Source: Blastomussa wellsi (Eukaryota > Cnidaria > Anthozoa > Scleractinia > Plerogyridae). From it: a DNA stretch of 64,000 bases. Shown here in pieces: positions 22,986-34,230 of this stretch. Location of the stretch: NCBI GenBank assembly GCA_947652115.1, contig OX393569.1:11724485-11788484 (forward strand), written 5' to 3'. The position numbers and the translations under genes are program-made. Below the pieces are notes generated by a model. That model saw only the letters and a list, made by a program, of their open reading frames with translations, did no database searches and was not told where the DNA came from. Within the stretch, counting starts at the first letter, position 1; each line of letters opens with the position of its first letter.

Positions 22986-23641
22986 TTAAGGACATTCGCG
23001 CTTATTGTTTGTGTGCATCGTTACTGCACACAGAATTCGTCACGCCGCGTAATCCATCCAGCGCGTGCGCTGAGGAAAAACAAAGGATGAGAAGCCGTTT
23101 CATAGCTTTGCTGGTAGTTTACTCTCTTAAACTGCCGGTGACCCCTACTTTTTTGAGTTTTTTCCATGAACTGATTTTATTTACTGTTCTTGGCAGATTG
23201 TCAAAAAATGAACAAAAAAATCAATGTGGGAAGTTTAAAAATTTTGAAGTTTTCTGCCCAGAGGGAATAGATTCCTGCCATCTTGCAGCTGTTAGGTGAA
23301 TGGAAATGTGGTCACTAAATGCGAATTTTTTCTGTAAGGAACCACACCAATTGAATAAATTCACTTTATGAGTCCATTTAAACAACATTTGACAGAGATA
23401 CCAGTACGTTCATTTCAAAGATTTATTTGCAATATTTTTGTGCTTATAGACACTGTAGCCGTATCCGCTAACAGAGCGAAAGTTTTCAGATTTAGGGTGT
23501 TCTTCTAGGCATGTCAGCTCCAAACCGAAGTCAGTGACCCCCAATTTTTTTGCATTTCTGACATCAGTTACTCATTATCTTACATTGCGAGAGTTTCAGA
23601 AAAAAATCAATGGTAGAAAATTTTTGCGCGAGCGTCCTTAA
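22986..23641. mobile_element. TTAA-bounded 656-bp MITE, copy 1
   Basis: The ends read TTAAGGACATTCGCGC and GCGCGAGCGTCCTTAA, inverted copies of each other with two mismatches. TTAA at both ends is the target preferred by piggyBac- and Kolobok-type transposases, so this is probably a non-autonomous derivative. A second copy starts at 56476. The 113-codon + frame inside (22958-23299) is not gene-like and occurs in both copies with changes. Confidence 0.7.
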
Positions 23642-23908
23642 GGCTTAAAGGTTTGGTGGCCTGGCATTTGCTTAACCTCACAAAGCTGCTAAAGCACTGT
23701 GACATACATGTTTAGTAAATTAATTAATTCAAAACGCCGGCCCAACTTTTTCAAGTTGGCATCAATCTGATCCTGAGCAGAAGGAAGAGTGGCGTAAGGT
23801 CGTACTTTCTTTACTCCGCGATAATTGCTTTAATTTCTTAGTGAATCTTGTTTTACACTCAATTTTTGTTATCGCTATTTGCCATTTACGACTCTAACTA
23901 AATTAACT

Positions 23909-24703
23909 ATGCCTGAGACTCGTACCACGAAGGCTGCTAGCACTCAAGGAGCTGATTCCGCGGGATCTGAACTTGTCACAATGGCGACACTGAGGGAGTT
24001 GTTGAAAGTGCAAGAAAGAATGTTTAAGAATTTATTCGACTCACTACTGGCCAACGTAAACGCACGGCTAGATTCCGCCATCGGCCAAGTCGCAGAAATC
24101 AAAGCTAGACTAGATATTTACGAGAAAGACACTAGCGACTTGAAGGCGAGCCTCGAGTTCTCCCAGAAAGATATCAAGGACTTGAAACCATGCTCATCCC
24201 GACTGCATGAGGTCGAAGAAGAGATTGAAATGATGTGCGGTTCCCTCAATTACCACACTGATAAGATCGAATATCTGGAGAACCAAAGTAGAAGGAGTAA
24301 TATTCGAATAGACGGCATTCGAGAGGAAGAAGCAGAAACTTGGGACAACACCGAAACCAAAGTAAAGGAGACACTCAAAGAGAAGCTTAACCTCGATGAA
24401 GAACCGGATATCGAGCGGGCTCATCGAGTCGGCAGAAGAGCAAATGCTACAACTGGCTCCGTAAGACGTCCAAGGACCATCGTTTGTCGCCTCCGCGATT
24501 GGAAGCAGAAAGAACAGATCATCAGAAGTGCAAGGAGAATCAAGCCCCCTGGAATTTTTGTTAACGAAGACCTGGCACAAGAAACCCTTGACAAGAGGGA
24601 AGAGCAGCGTCCTGCGTTTGAAGAAGCGAGAAGAAACGGGAAAATAGCCTATTTCGTTTTAGACCGGCTGGTTATTAAAGACAGAATTGAGCGTCCCAGT
24701 TAA
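23909..24703 (+). CDS. LINE ORF1 RNA-binding protein
   Basis: The frame is open from 23879, but the first ATG is at 23909 (MPETRTTKAAST), giving about 264 residues. A long coiled coil spans roughly residues 40-130. It is followed by the word NQSRRSNIRIDGIREEEAE, the start of an RRM-like domain seen in L1-type ORF1 (Transposase_22 style), and a basic, charged C-terminal region (RTIVCRLRDWKQKEQI). Such proteins trimerise and coat the element RNA. No zinc knuckle is seen. The frame is uninterrupted. Confidence 0.8.
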   Translation: MPETRTTKAASTQGADSAGSELVTMATLRELLKVQERMFKNLFDSLLANVNARLDSAIGQVAEIKARLDIYEKDTSDLKASLEFSQKDIKDLKPCSSRLHEVEEEIEMMCGSLNYHTDKIEYLENQSRRSNIRIDGIREEEAETWDNTETKVKETLKEKLNLDEEPDIERAHRVGRRANATTGSVRRPRTIVCRLRDWKQKEQIIRSARRIKPPGIFVNEDLAQETLDKREEQRPAFEEARRNGKIAYFVLDRLVIKDRIERPS

Positions 24704-24778
24704 GTACCTGTGTAGTTTTGTGCTTTAGCTTTCCATAATATTTATAGTACGTATTTATATGTTTATTATTTATTAGCC

Positions 24779-27700
24779 ATGGCTTCGATTCCTGATCACA
24801 CTTTACCTTTTAATGCTTTAGACGATTATAGTTTTAACCTTGCAATTTACGAACTTCAACATGGCCCGGTCCGTTATGATCCTGACACACTTTCCAGCCT
24901 AAATTACGATCCTTTATTTTCACGTCACAATCTTTCCCTAACTCGTTCTGACGATATAGATCCTGATGTTAATTTCTGTACAGACGACGTCCATTGTGAT
25001 TACTTCATTGAAGATAAATTTAACGAAATGTTGAGAAATGATAATTTATGTGATGAAGATTTTTCGCTTCTACATCTAAATATTCGTAGTCTTCAACGTA
25101 ATCTAAACAGCCTTTCTATTCTTTTGACATGCTTAAATATTAAGTTCTCTTTAATTGGCGTTTCTGAGACTTGGCTAAATGATTATTCCCACTTAGTAGA
25201 CATAGATGGTTTCAAGTTTATTCACAAACATCGCCCAAATAGAACTGGTGGTGGTGTTGGCTTATATATTTCTGACAATCTCGATTTTAAAATTCGCGCT
25301 GACTTGAGTTTTGACAATATTGATGTTGCAGAATCTTTGTTTATTGAAATATCAAGACCCCATGGGAAAAATATTATCGGTGGTGTTATTTACAGGCCAC
25401 CAAATCAGAGAGTTGGTGACTTTGTGTCAAAACACAATGATCTATTAGCGAAAATCTCTAGTGAGAACAAAATATGTTTTATTATGGGTGATTTCAATTT
25501 GAATTTAATTAACTTTCAACATCACCATAACACTGGCGAATTCCTTGATGGATTGCACTCGTATATGTTTTTTCCCATGATAACGCGTCCCACCCGAATA
25601 ACTTCTCACACCTCAACATTGTTAGATAACATTTTCGCAAACACATTTTTTGATCACTCGAGAAGTGGTTTATTGATTACTGATATCTCTGATCACTTAC
25701 CTGTTTTTTCGATTCATTCAAATAATGACTCTTCCAACAGCCACGCTCATGACCCAGTGGTCATTCGAGACAATAATAAAGAAAACTTAGCGAGTTTTCT
25801 CGAAACGCTAAAACAAATTACCTGGTCCTCCCTTGATGGTTATCATGACCCCAAAGACGCGTATAATAGTTTTATAAAGAAGTATTCTGAAAGTTATAAT
25901 GTGTGCTTCCCTGTAAAAAAATTAAACAGAAAACAGTGCTGTGTAAATAAACCGTGGCTATCCAATGCGCTTATTAAGTGTATTAGGAAGAAAAATAGGC
26001 TTTATAAAAAATATCTGCGAAATCCAACAATGGATCGTCAATCAGTTTACAAAAGTTATAAAAACAAACTAAATCATTCTCTGCGGACAGCAAAACGTCT
26101 ATACTACGAGAAGAAATTGAATAACGTTCAATCTAATACTCGTGCTACTTGGAAAGTTTTAAATGAAATTCTAAATAGAAGCAAAAGAAATTCCAATAGA
26201 TGCTCAACATTTAAAGCTGACAATCGTGAAGTTACTGATCCTGTCGAAATTGCCAACAAGTTTTGTAGTTATTTTTCAAGCATCGGTCCTAATTTAGCAA
26301 GGGGTATACAGTCGTCAGCTTCACACCGTTGTTTCTTAATGGTTCCTTTACACAGTCAATATTCTTCAACCCTACAACTCAAGATGAGATCACTGGGATT
26401 GCGAAAACTTTTCTTCCTGGTAAAGCAGCTGGCTACGACCAGATTCCAATGACAGTCATTAAGGAGTCCATTCTACTTGTTTCTGAACCACTCACCCGTA
26501 TCATAAACTTGTCAATCCAGCATGGTATTGTTCCCGATGAAATGAAAATCGCTCGCGTGATACCTATTTTTAAATCTGATGATCAGTCGCTTTTCACCAA
26601 CTACCGACCTATCTCGGTGCTTCCCAGCTTCTCAAAATTCTTTGAAAGAGTTATCTACAATCGTTTAATGCAATATCTGATGAACTTCAACATCCTCTGT
26701 AGTAACCAATACGGCTTCAGGAAAAATCATTCCACTGCACTCGCCCTAATCGACTTGCATGATAAGATCTCCACTGCCTTTGACCGAGGTGAATTTTCCG
26801 TAGGTATTTCTCTTGACCTCTCAAAAGCCTTTGACACTGTAAATCATATCATCCTTTTTGATAAACTCAAACATTACGGTATTCGTGGCTTAGCGCTGGA
26901 CTGGATAAGAAGTTACTTTTTAAACAGAAAGCAATATGTTGAATATAATGGCCACCGTTCGTTAAGAAATGAAATCTCTTGTGGGGTCCCTCAGGGTTCC
27001 ATCCTCGGGCCACTATTTTTCTTACTGTACATTAACGACATCAACAATGCTTCTAATCTATTAAATCTGATATTGTTCGCTGATGATACCAATGTATTCA
27101 TGTCACATAAAGATCTGAACTATCTCTCAGATATGTTAAACTTGGAGATGGACAAACTGTCAATCTGGTTTAAAGCAAACAAGCTTTCTCTAAATCTTAA
27201 AAAGACTAAATTTATTGTCTTTAAACCAAGACAAAAGCGTTCAATTTGTAATATTCAAATAAGTATAGATAATCAAAATATTGTTAAAGTAAAGGAGACA
27301 AATTTTCTAGGCGTAATTTTGGATGAAAACCTAAATTGGAAGTCGGAAATATCTCACGTTGCAAGTAAAGTTGCGAAGTCAGTCGGTATAATATCTAGAT
27401 GCAGCTTCTTTCTTCCTAAATCGTCTTTACGTATGCTCTACTATTCCTTAATTTATCCTTATTTTTACTACTGTAATATCGTTTGGGCTTCGACCTATAA
27501 AACTAATCTCCGCCGCCTTGTTATCCTGCAAAAGCGCATTATTAGAATTATTAATAAATCACATTTTAATGCTCATACTGACCCCATCTTTAAGGACCTC
27601 GGTATACTAAAATTTAATGATATCCGTTTGCTTCAACTGGGCCAATTTATGTATTCTTGCAAAAATACATTCTTACCTCCAAAGTTTAATAACAATTTCT

Positions 27701-27915
27701 CTCAAAGCAATCAATTTCACTCTTACAATACAAGAAATTCCCAGGCCTACCGTCTTCCGTTTTGTCGTACAAACACGAAAAAGTTCTCGCCCTTTTTTCA
27801 AGGGCCTAAGTTTTTTAATTCACTTGACAACAAGATCATCAACTCTCAATCCCTCTCCTCTTTTAAGAAAAAACTGAAGATTAAATTATTGAGTAAGTAT
27901 GAAAACAGTTTATAA
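24779..27915 (+). pseudogene. LINE ORF2: endonuclease plus RT, one frameshift
   Basis: The start ATG at 24779 is in a strong context (GCCATGG). Residues of about 95-330 form an apurinic-type endonuclease with LHLNIRSL, GVSETWL, IMGDFNLNL and SDHLPVF, all of whose catalytic residues are present. The RT follows: NYRPISVLPSFSKFFERV, SLDLSKAFDTVNH, GVPQGSILGPLFFLLYIND and the intact FADDTNVF. A single indel between about 26320 and 26332 moves the reading from the first frame (to 26452) to the second (to 27915). Everything else is open to the normal stop. One base change would matter, so a sequencing or assembly error cannot be excluded. Confidence 0.85.
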
Positions 27916-27983
27916 ATCTTTCCATCTTCGACTTTTTGCCTTCTTTTCTTCTATTAATGTGAAACAGCTCTAGCTCATAGTTC

Positions 27984-28033
27984 GAGGAGGCCTAACCTCT
28001 CATAAGCTCCTATAGTTTCTGTTAGGTCTCCTC
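27984..28033 (+). ncRNA. 3' UTR hairpin of the LINE
   Basis: GAGGAGGCCTAAC (27984-27996) pairs with GTTAGGTCTCCTC (28021-28033) over 13 pairs, including one G-U. The 24-base loop contains CTCATAAGCT. A distinct LINE fragment at 44849-44904 keeps the loop but has a different stem that still pairs. It is probably the template recognition structure for the RT. Confidence 0.65.
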
Positions 28034-28093
28034 GCCACTTCTTTTTTTTTTTTTTCTCTTCTTTTCCTATATTTTTGTAATTAGTGTGGCAAA

Positions 28094-28124
<31 letters not shown>

Positions 28125-28130
28125 ATTAAT

Positions 28131-28489
28131 ATCAATTTATTAACTTCATTAAAGGGTGTATGTGGTTTCTATTACCGATTGTTACATAATTTCCATTTCA
28201 AGTTAAGTCAGTTTTTAGGACAATGAAATAAGAGACACCTGATTGCGGTACACAGACGAGAAGGAGTTTCAAGATCATTATAAGCTAAAAGACATTTCAT
28301 AGAGAAGATAAATAAGGATAATATTGCAGAAAAGAGGTACGAATTTCACTACTATAATTTGTTTGACTTCAGAATTCATCAATTAATTTCTTATCCTGGT
28401 TTTTGTTTAATTCATGCTGAAATAATAATTATATAAAGATATTATACTGGAAGTCACAGGAAAAGATGGCCTTCAGAGCTAATTAAAGA
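28131..28489. other. AT-rich stretch without recognisable features
   Basis: No gene, no strong repeat. It separates the LINE tail from the BEL fragment. Confidence 0.4.
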
Positions 28490-30080
28490 CTCAAGCAGAC
28501 TCAGTATCTTATCTGACAGATTCAGCAACCCCTTTCTGATTGCTGATGCCAACAGAAAGAAGATCAATAAATGGCATAGGATCCAATGCTGAGTAAATAC
28601 TCTGACTTTCCTCCACTGCAAAACCATGTAAAAGGAAATTCACTATACACTGTATAAAGATTCTTGATGACCCCGATGGAAATCAGAAAATGGCAAAGAA
28701 GCTACCTGATTGATGGTTGAACAAAGAATAGAACCGAGGTGATGATTCAAGTCCAAAACACAGCTGTGTAGCCGTGTGACGTGTGCAAGGAGTTTATAAA
28801 GCTAACACTATCAGAAAAAATGCAGTTCATACATGCAAGAGGTCTCTGTTACGGTTGTTTGAGATGGGGTCACCTCCGTAAAGACTGTTGTTAACGAAAG
28901 AACTGTGCCTCTTGCAGTGGTCATCACCCAACCCTACAACGATGATGCCTTCATGAAAGATAAGCAAGACACAAAGAGAACAGTTCCTTTGGTGACCTCT
29001 CACCAGGTAGAAGCCCCCCATTCAAATAACCATGCCGTTTCGGTGTGGCTTCATCATGAGCAAGGCCCTCAAGAAAATGAACTCGTTTATGTGCTTCTGG
29101 AAGACCAATCAGATGCTTGCTTAATTAAAGAATCAGTTCTGGAGAGACTGAGCTAAATGGTCCTCAAGTTCAGCTTAAGTTGTCAACGACCCTGGTGGAG
29201 GAAGTCATCATGTGTGAAAAGATAGACGGCTTAACTGTATAAGGCCTCAATGAAGCCAGCAGCATTCACATACCAAGAGCATACTTGCGAGAGGATATTC
29301 CAGCCAAGCGAGGCCAAATCTCAAGACCAGAGACAGCACGGAACTGGCCACACCTTGGCCAGCTTAGGCCTTACTCAGGGTTTGTACAGGTCATGGAAAA
29401 CATGGAAAGTCATGGAATTTTAGAATTTCATTTTCCAGGCCTGGAAAGTCATGGAATTTAAGTGTGGGTCATGGAAAGTCATGGAAAATCATGTTTGTTA
29501 AAAAAGTACAAAACCAATTAAGATTTTTCGTTAAGAAAATCGTAAAAATGTACCCAAAAGGAAAGATGATTTCCAAGAAAATTTTCAAATCTAGGTCATG
29601 GAAAACTTGGAAAAGATCATGGAAAGTCATGGAACTTCAAAAGCTCAAAAGAGTACGAACCCTGTTACAGAGAAGATATTGAGGTTGGACTGCTCATTGG
29701 AGCGAGTTGCACGCGAGCCATCAAATTGACAGATGTGATACCTGAAAGCAAATGTAATCCATGTGCGAAGAAGACTGTGCTTGGATGGGGTGTTATTGGC
29801 GTGGTTAACCCAATCAAGAACGATGATGGTCATTGTTCATGTCACGATATTGCCTCTCTGGAAGTTAATCCTAGCAATGGGTAAAGGATGTGTCACTTCG
29901 CCCCCAAGACAAAGGTAAAGGAGCCATTTCAGCCTCTTGAAGTGATGAAAATGTTTGACACGAAGCAAACAAAGATGGCCAAATCCTTTCCCATGACGAT
30001 GTGAAGTTCATCAAAAAAGCCAAAGATGGGATTCATCACAGAGACAATGGACACTACGAGTTACCATGGAAACACGTACA
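28490..30080 (+). pseudogene. pol: Decayed BEL/Pao gag-pol fragment (+ strand)
   Basis: Collinear, heavily broken frames show a Gag piece (SDRFSNPFLIADANRKK; ILDDPDGNQKMAKKLP), a zinc-knuckle region (GLCYGCLRWGHLRKDC near 28840-28885), a protease region (VLLEDQSDACLIKES near 29090-29135), its downstream part (YREDIEVGLLIGA near 29670), and the start of RT (KFIKKAKDGIHHRD near 30010). It stops near 30080. A 290-bp MITE is inserted at 29375-29664. Stops and shifts are frequent, so this copy is old. It is not a duplicate of the 13666-20665 element by sequence. Confidence 0.75.
29375..29664. mobile_element. 290-bp MITE inserted in the BEL fragment
   Basis: Ends CAGGGTTTGTAC and GTACGAACCCTG are inverted copies with one mismatch. 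TTAC flanks it on both sides (29371-29374, 29665-29668). Removing the MITE and one TTAC restores the BEL reading across the site. The interior repeats the word TCATGGAAA many times. CAGGG termini resemble hAT elements, but the 4-bp duplication is shorter than the usual 8 bp. Confidence 0.75.
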
Positions 30081-30089
30081 AGTAAAGGG

Positions 30090-31301
30090 TGACTAATTCA
30101 AGCAGCACCAGAACTACCAGGGAGCAGTTTTTCCTTGGGAACGACAGTCTGGCTCGCAACAAGAGTCTCGCTAGATTTAACAATGTCATGCCGATTCCTC
30201 CGATAAACTGTACTTCCAGACTTGACCAGGAAACTACAAAGACCCCAATTTCTCAAAAAGATATTTCACAGTCTTTACCACATTTTCTGCCTTGCTGTTC
30301 GATTGAGGATATCTAGGTGAGCTGGTAACGTGATTGAAAGACCAGTTTTTTGCGAATGCTTCAAACTCCTTAGACGCAAACTACGGACCATTGTCAGAAA
30401 CTAGAATCTCCGCCACCCCAAAAAATGGTCTTCAACAATGGTCTTCAACTCGCGAACCACGGCTGATGTTGTGATGGCTTGGAATATGGAGGCCTCTATG
30501 AAATTACTGAAATAATCAGATACAACCAGAAGGATGTGTCCATTTGACTCGCACAAATCAGCAGGTACTTTAGCCCAGGGTCGCGAAATTACTTCATGTT
30601 GATGGAGTGGCTCCTTAGTCTGAGACGTGCGATAGGCTACACACACGTCACACTTTGAGATATAATCTTTGACATCTGATGCAATTCTGGGCCAGAAAAG
30701 GCACTCTAGAACTCTTCTCAAGGAACCCTCTACTCCTATATGTTTAGAATGTGCAACAGACATCAGTTCCTTGTGCATACACATGGGAACAACCAAACAA
30801 GCGCCCTTGAAAACCAGCACATCTTGTACTACTAACTCATCACGAAAATCAAAATAGGGACTCAAACACTCCCAGACATCTGACTTTCTTTTAGGTCAGC
30901 CATTTTGAATGAAACCACAAAGCTAAAAAACCGGGTCATTAGCAGAAGCGTGGGTAACCTGTTGCCAAAGGGCGCCACTCACAGGCAAGTTAGCTCTATG
31001 GTCAACTTATTCCAATGCTCAGACAAAAACAGAGGCATTAACTTCAGGCAAATGAGCTTGGCTGAAAGTATCAGGAATCACCATCTTCTCTCCTCTTAGG
31101 TACCGATAAGTAACATCCAAGTCGTACTTCTGCAACCTCAAAAGCATTCTCGGAAGATGCTTGGGTGCAACAGACAGTTCTTTCTGGAAAATGGACTCAA
31201 GGGACTTGTGGTCTGTTTGTACTCCAACCATAAATGTAGGCATTTCTCACAGGCAAAAGCAATTGCCAAAAGCTTCTTCTCAAGTTGTGCACAGTTTTCA
31301 T
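30090..31301 (-). pseudogene. pol: Gypsy RNase H and integrase fragment (minus strand)
   Basis: On the minus strand the order is the end of RNase H (CAQLEKKLLAIAFACEK near 31285-31235; VQTDHKSLESIFQKEL from 31219), a linker, and the integrase: a zinc-binding part (HSKHIGVEGSLRRVLECLFW, CDVCVAY), the first catalytic Asp region (PADLCESNG), SDNGP near 30400 and the Glu region (KAENVVKTVKYL near 30285). Several stops and shifts are present. The RT is missing at the junction near 31302. Confidence 0.75.
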
Positions 31302-31324
31302 CCAAAGGGGAGACTTCCCTTTGG
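31302..31324. repeat. 23-bp palindrome at the junction of two opposed Gypsy remnants
   Basis: The sequence CCAAAGGGGAGACTTCCCTTTGG is a near-perfect palindrome. Left of it the coding sense is minus (RNase H of one Gypsy). Right of it the sense is plus (RT start of another). It lies exactly at the change of strand. Confidence 0.6.
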
Positions 31325-33919
31325 ACTCATGGATAAAGTCGACCAGAAGTTAGATGATTTGCTAGACAAGGATATTATCGAGGAGATACCGGACACTCCT
31401 ACTGCATGGGTATCACCGTTGGTGGTAGCCCCGAAGCCGGACGGAGACATTCGAGTATGCATAGATATGAGGAGGGCAAACGAAGCGATAGAACGTGAGC
31501 GACATCCAATTCCCACAATTGAGGAAATCCTATACGATCTAAATTCAGCAAGTTGGATCTCAAATGGGGATTTCACCAAGTCGAGCTGGAGGAAGAGTCG
31601 AGAGAGATAACAACATTTGTTACCCACCGAGGCCTGTATAGGTACAAAAGACTCATGTTCGGGATCTCATCGGCACCAGAAAAGTACCAGAAAGTCATAT
31701 CGGATGTACTACAGGGATGCAGCGGAGTAGCGAATATTGCAGATGATCTGATTGTTCACGGAGTAAACCTGGAGGAGAATGATCAGAATTTGCATGCAGT
31801 TCTACAGTGTCTGCGGGGGAGTGGACTGACTTTGAATGGAGCGAAGTGTGGGTTTAGGCTATCTAGGTTGACCTTTTTTGGGCATGACCTTAGTAGTGAA
31901 GGGGTTGCACCAAGCGATGAGAAGGTTGCTGCAGTTGTGAATGCACAGGCTCCGAAGAATACATCAGAAGTGCGGTCTTTTGTGCAGCTTGTGCAGTACT
32001 CGTCAAAGTTCATCCCCAACTTTTCACAAGTGGCAGAACCTCTACGGAAATTACTCAGGAATGGAGAACCCTTTGTCTGGGGTAATGAACAGCAGGTTGC
32101 ATTTAAGAAGCTGAAACAACTGATGACGTCAGCGAATGTGTTTGCCTACTTCAGGGGTGACTGCAAGACAAGAATCGTAGCAGATGCGGGTCCGGATGGA
32201 CTGGGAGCGGTAGCGCTGCAACTACAAGAGGGGGAATGGAGAGCAGTGTCGTATGCTTCGAGGAACCTTACAGAGGTTGAAAGGCGTTATGCACAAACGG
32301 AGAAGGAGGCGCTGGCTTTGGTTTGGGCTTGCAAGAGGATGAATCTCTACGTGTATGGGCGCGAGTTTGAGCTAGAGACAGACCACAAGCCTCTGGAGTG
32401 TATCTTCAGCAGAACATCCAAGCCATCAGCGAGGATCGAGCGTTGGATACTTCGCCTACAGTGTTACAATTACCGAGTGGTGTACCACCCCGGGAAGACA
32501 AATATCGCGGACGCGTTGTCCAGGCTGAACCAGGCCAATCCAAAGGATCCTAGCAGTGAGGAAGAGGATATCGTCAGATTTGTTGTTCAAGAGAGTACAC
32601 CAGTTACCTTGACTCCAAGAGAGATTGAGAGGGAGTCTGAGAACGATCCAGAATTAGCAAGTGTGCGTCAGTACATCAACACAGGCGATTGGTCGCAATG
32701 TAAGATGCCAGGCTATGTAAGTGTGAAGAACGAACTGTGTACCATAGGGAAACTAGTGCTCCGGGGAGATAGGATCGTGATACCCCAGAGTCTCAGGAAA
32801 TCTGTATTGGAATCAGCCCATGAGGGACATCAGGGCGTTGTCAAAACGAAGAGTATATTGAGGACCAAGGTGTGGTGGCCTAAAATGGACGTGGACACAG
32901 AACGGATGTGCAAAGGCTGTCATGGGTGTCAGGTCGTGGGACAGTTTTCACCCCCTGAACCAATGCAGAGGGTCGAGCCACCTACTGGACCTTGGCAGGA
33001 TGTCGCAGCAGACCTGATGGGACCAATGCCCAGCGGAGAGAACTTACTAGTCGTCGTTGACTATTATAGTCGATATTACGAGGTGGTAGTTATGCGGTCA
33101 ACTACCACACCCAAGGTAGTGGAGGCCTTGACAGGAGTCTTCTCTAGATTTGGATACCCCTACTCACTCAAGACGGATAACGGTCCACAATTTGTGAGTA
33201 AAGAGTTTGAGGAGTTCTTACATGAGTGTGGAATTGAGCATAGGAGATCACCACCGCTTTGGCCACAAGCCAACGGCGAGGTAGAGAGACAGAACAGAAC
33301 TCTATTGAAGACCCTTAAGATTGCAGAAGTAGAAGGGAAGAGGTGGACGGAAGAATTGCCAAAATTCCTCCTGGGGTACAGGTCAACACCTCAAGTCTCT
33401 ACAGGTGCTACGCCTGCCTTTCTAATGTTTGGTAAGGAAATCAAGACCAAACTACCAGAGTTGAGACCAGACAAGTCAGTGATTAATGAGAGTATGAGGG
33501 ACAGAGACTGGAGTCACAAGTTAGCACAGAAAGCCTATGCAGATGGAAAGCGTGGTGCTGTACCAAGTCCGATAGTTCCAGGAGACCAGGTGCTGCTAAA
33601 GAACACCAAGAGTACTGGAAAACTAGCGCCAAACTTTGAGCCAGAACCCTACACTGTGCTAGCAAAGGATGGACATCAAATAACTGTGAAATCCAGTGAA
33701 GGAGCTGTTTACAGAAGGGACAGTTCTTGGGTTAAGCCATATATTTCATCCGATGAAGTAGAACTTGACCCAGAGGACACTATGATTAAAGACACGGGCA
33801 CTAAGGTCAAACACACAGACACTTCAGACCCAAAGCCTGTTGACTTAGAGTGTTCGAGACCAAAGAGGACCATCAAACAACCGGAGAGACTTAAAGATTA
33901 TGTTTTGAGTAAACCCTAA
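31313..33919 (+). pseudogene. pol: Gypsy pol (RT, RNase H, integrase), one frameshift
   Basis: The first frame (to 31610) gives the RT start (LPFGLMDKVDQKLDDLLDKD, VAPKPDGDIRVCIDMRRAN). An indel near 31540-31555 leads to a 788-codon frame with LDLKWGFHQVELEE, the catalytic IADDLIVH (near 31740), RNase H (RIVADAGPDGLGAVA; ETDHKPLE), the integrase zinc site (HEGHQGVV…CKGCHGC) and all three catalytic positions: AADLMGP (33010), KTDNGPQF (33176) and NGEVERQNR (33282). The frame ends in a charged tail. Gag and protease are absent, so the element is 5'-truncated at the palindrome. Apart from that and the shift, pol is well preserved and so younger than its neighbours. Confidence 0.9.
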
Positions 33920-34059
33920 GAGACTACAGAATACGTCTGTACAAGAAACTGTTGTTGACATTAGAAACTCTTGCTGACATATTATTTGATTAAGTAGTAG
34001 TATATTTAAACCGTAATAGTGTTGAGAACGTTTATACTGTTATAGCGGAAAGGAAGGGA

Positions 34060-34230
34060 TGTAGTGTTCCCGTATTAATACTTCATGTATGCGTATGTTG
34101 TAAACCGCAAAGCATTATGGTTTGTTCTTGTTGGCAGCCATCTTTGAGTAGCATGGCGAGTATTATTAAACATGTTGGGTTCTAAAGGAATCGAGTGATA
34201 TTGTGTGGCCATCCAACCGAGGACAGTACA
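34060..34230 (+). repeat. Candidate 3' LTR of the + strand Gypsy
   Basis: After the pol stop a purine run (GGAAAGGAAGGGA, ending 34059) precedes TGTAGTGTTCCCG. The unit ends near 34230 with CAGTACA, giving matching TGTA…TACA termini and a length of 171 bp. No partner 5' LTR is in the window, so the right boundary is inferred only from the termini. Confidence 0.5.

Larger units (their letters stand above)
23717..28130 (+). mobile_element. Full-length L2/CR1-like LINE with target duplication
   Basis: The 12-bp sequence AAATTAATTAAT occurs just before the 5' end (23717-23728) and just after the tail (28119-28130), a plausible target duplication, though low in complexity. In between lie a 5' UTR, ORF1, a 75-bp spacer, ORF2 (endonuclease and RT) with a single frameshift, a 3' UTR with a strong hairpin, and a (TAAA)n tail. 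Completeness, one lesion and an intact active site suggest a recent insertion. Such elements insert by target-primed reverse transcription. Confidence 0.8.

Noticed and set aside
22958..23299. 113-codon ORF inside the TTAA-bounded element as a transposase.
   Set aside because: The second copy does not keep the frame, and no transposase motif is seen.
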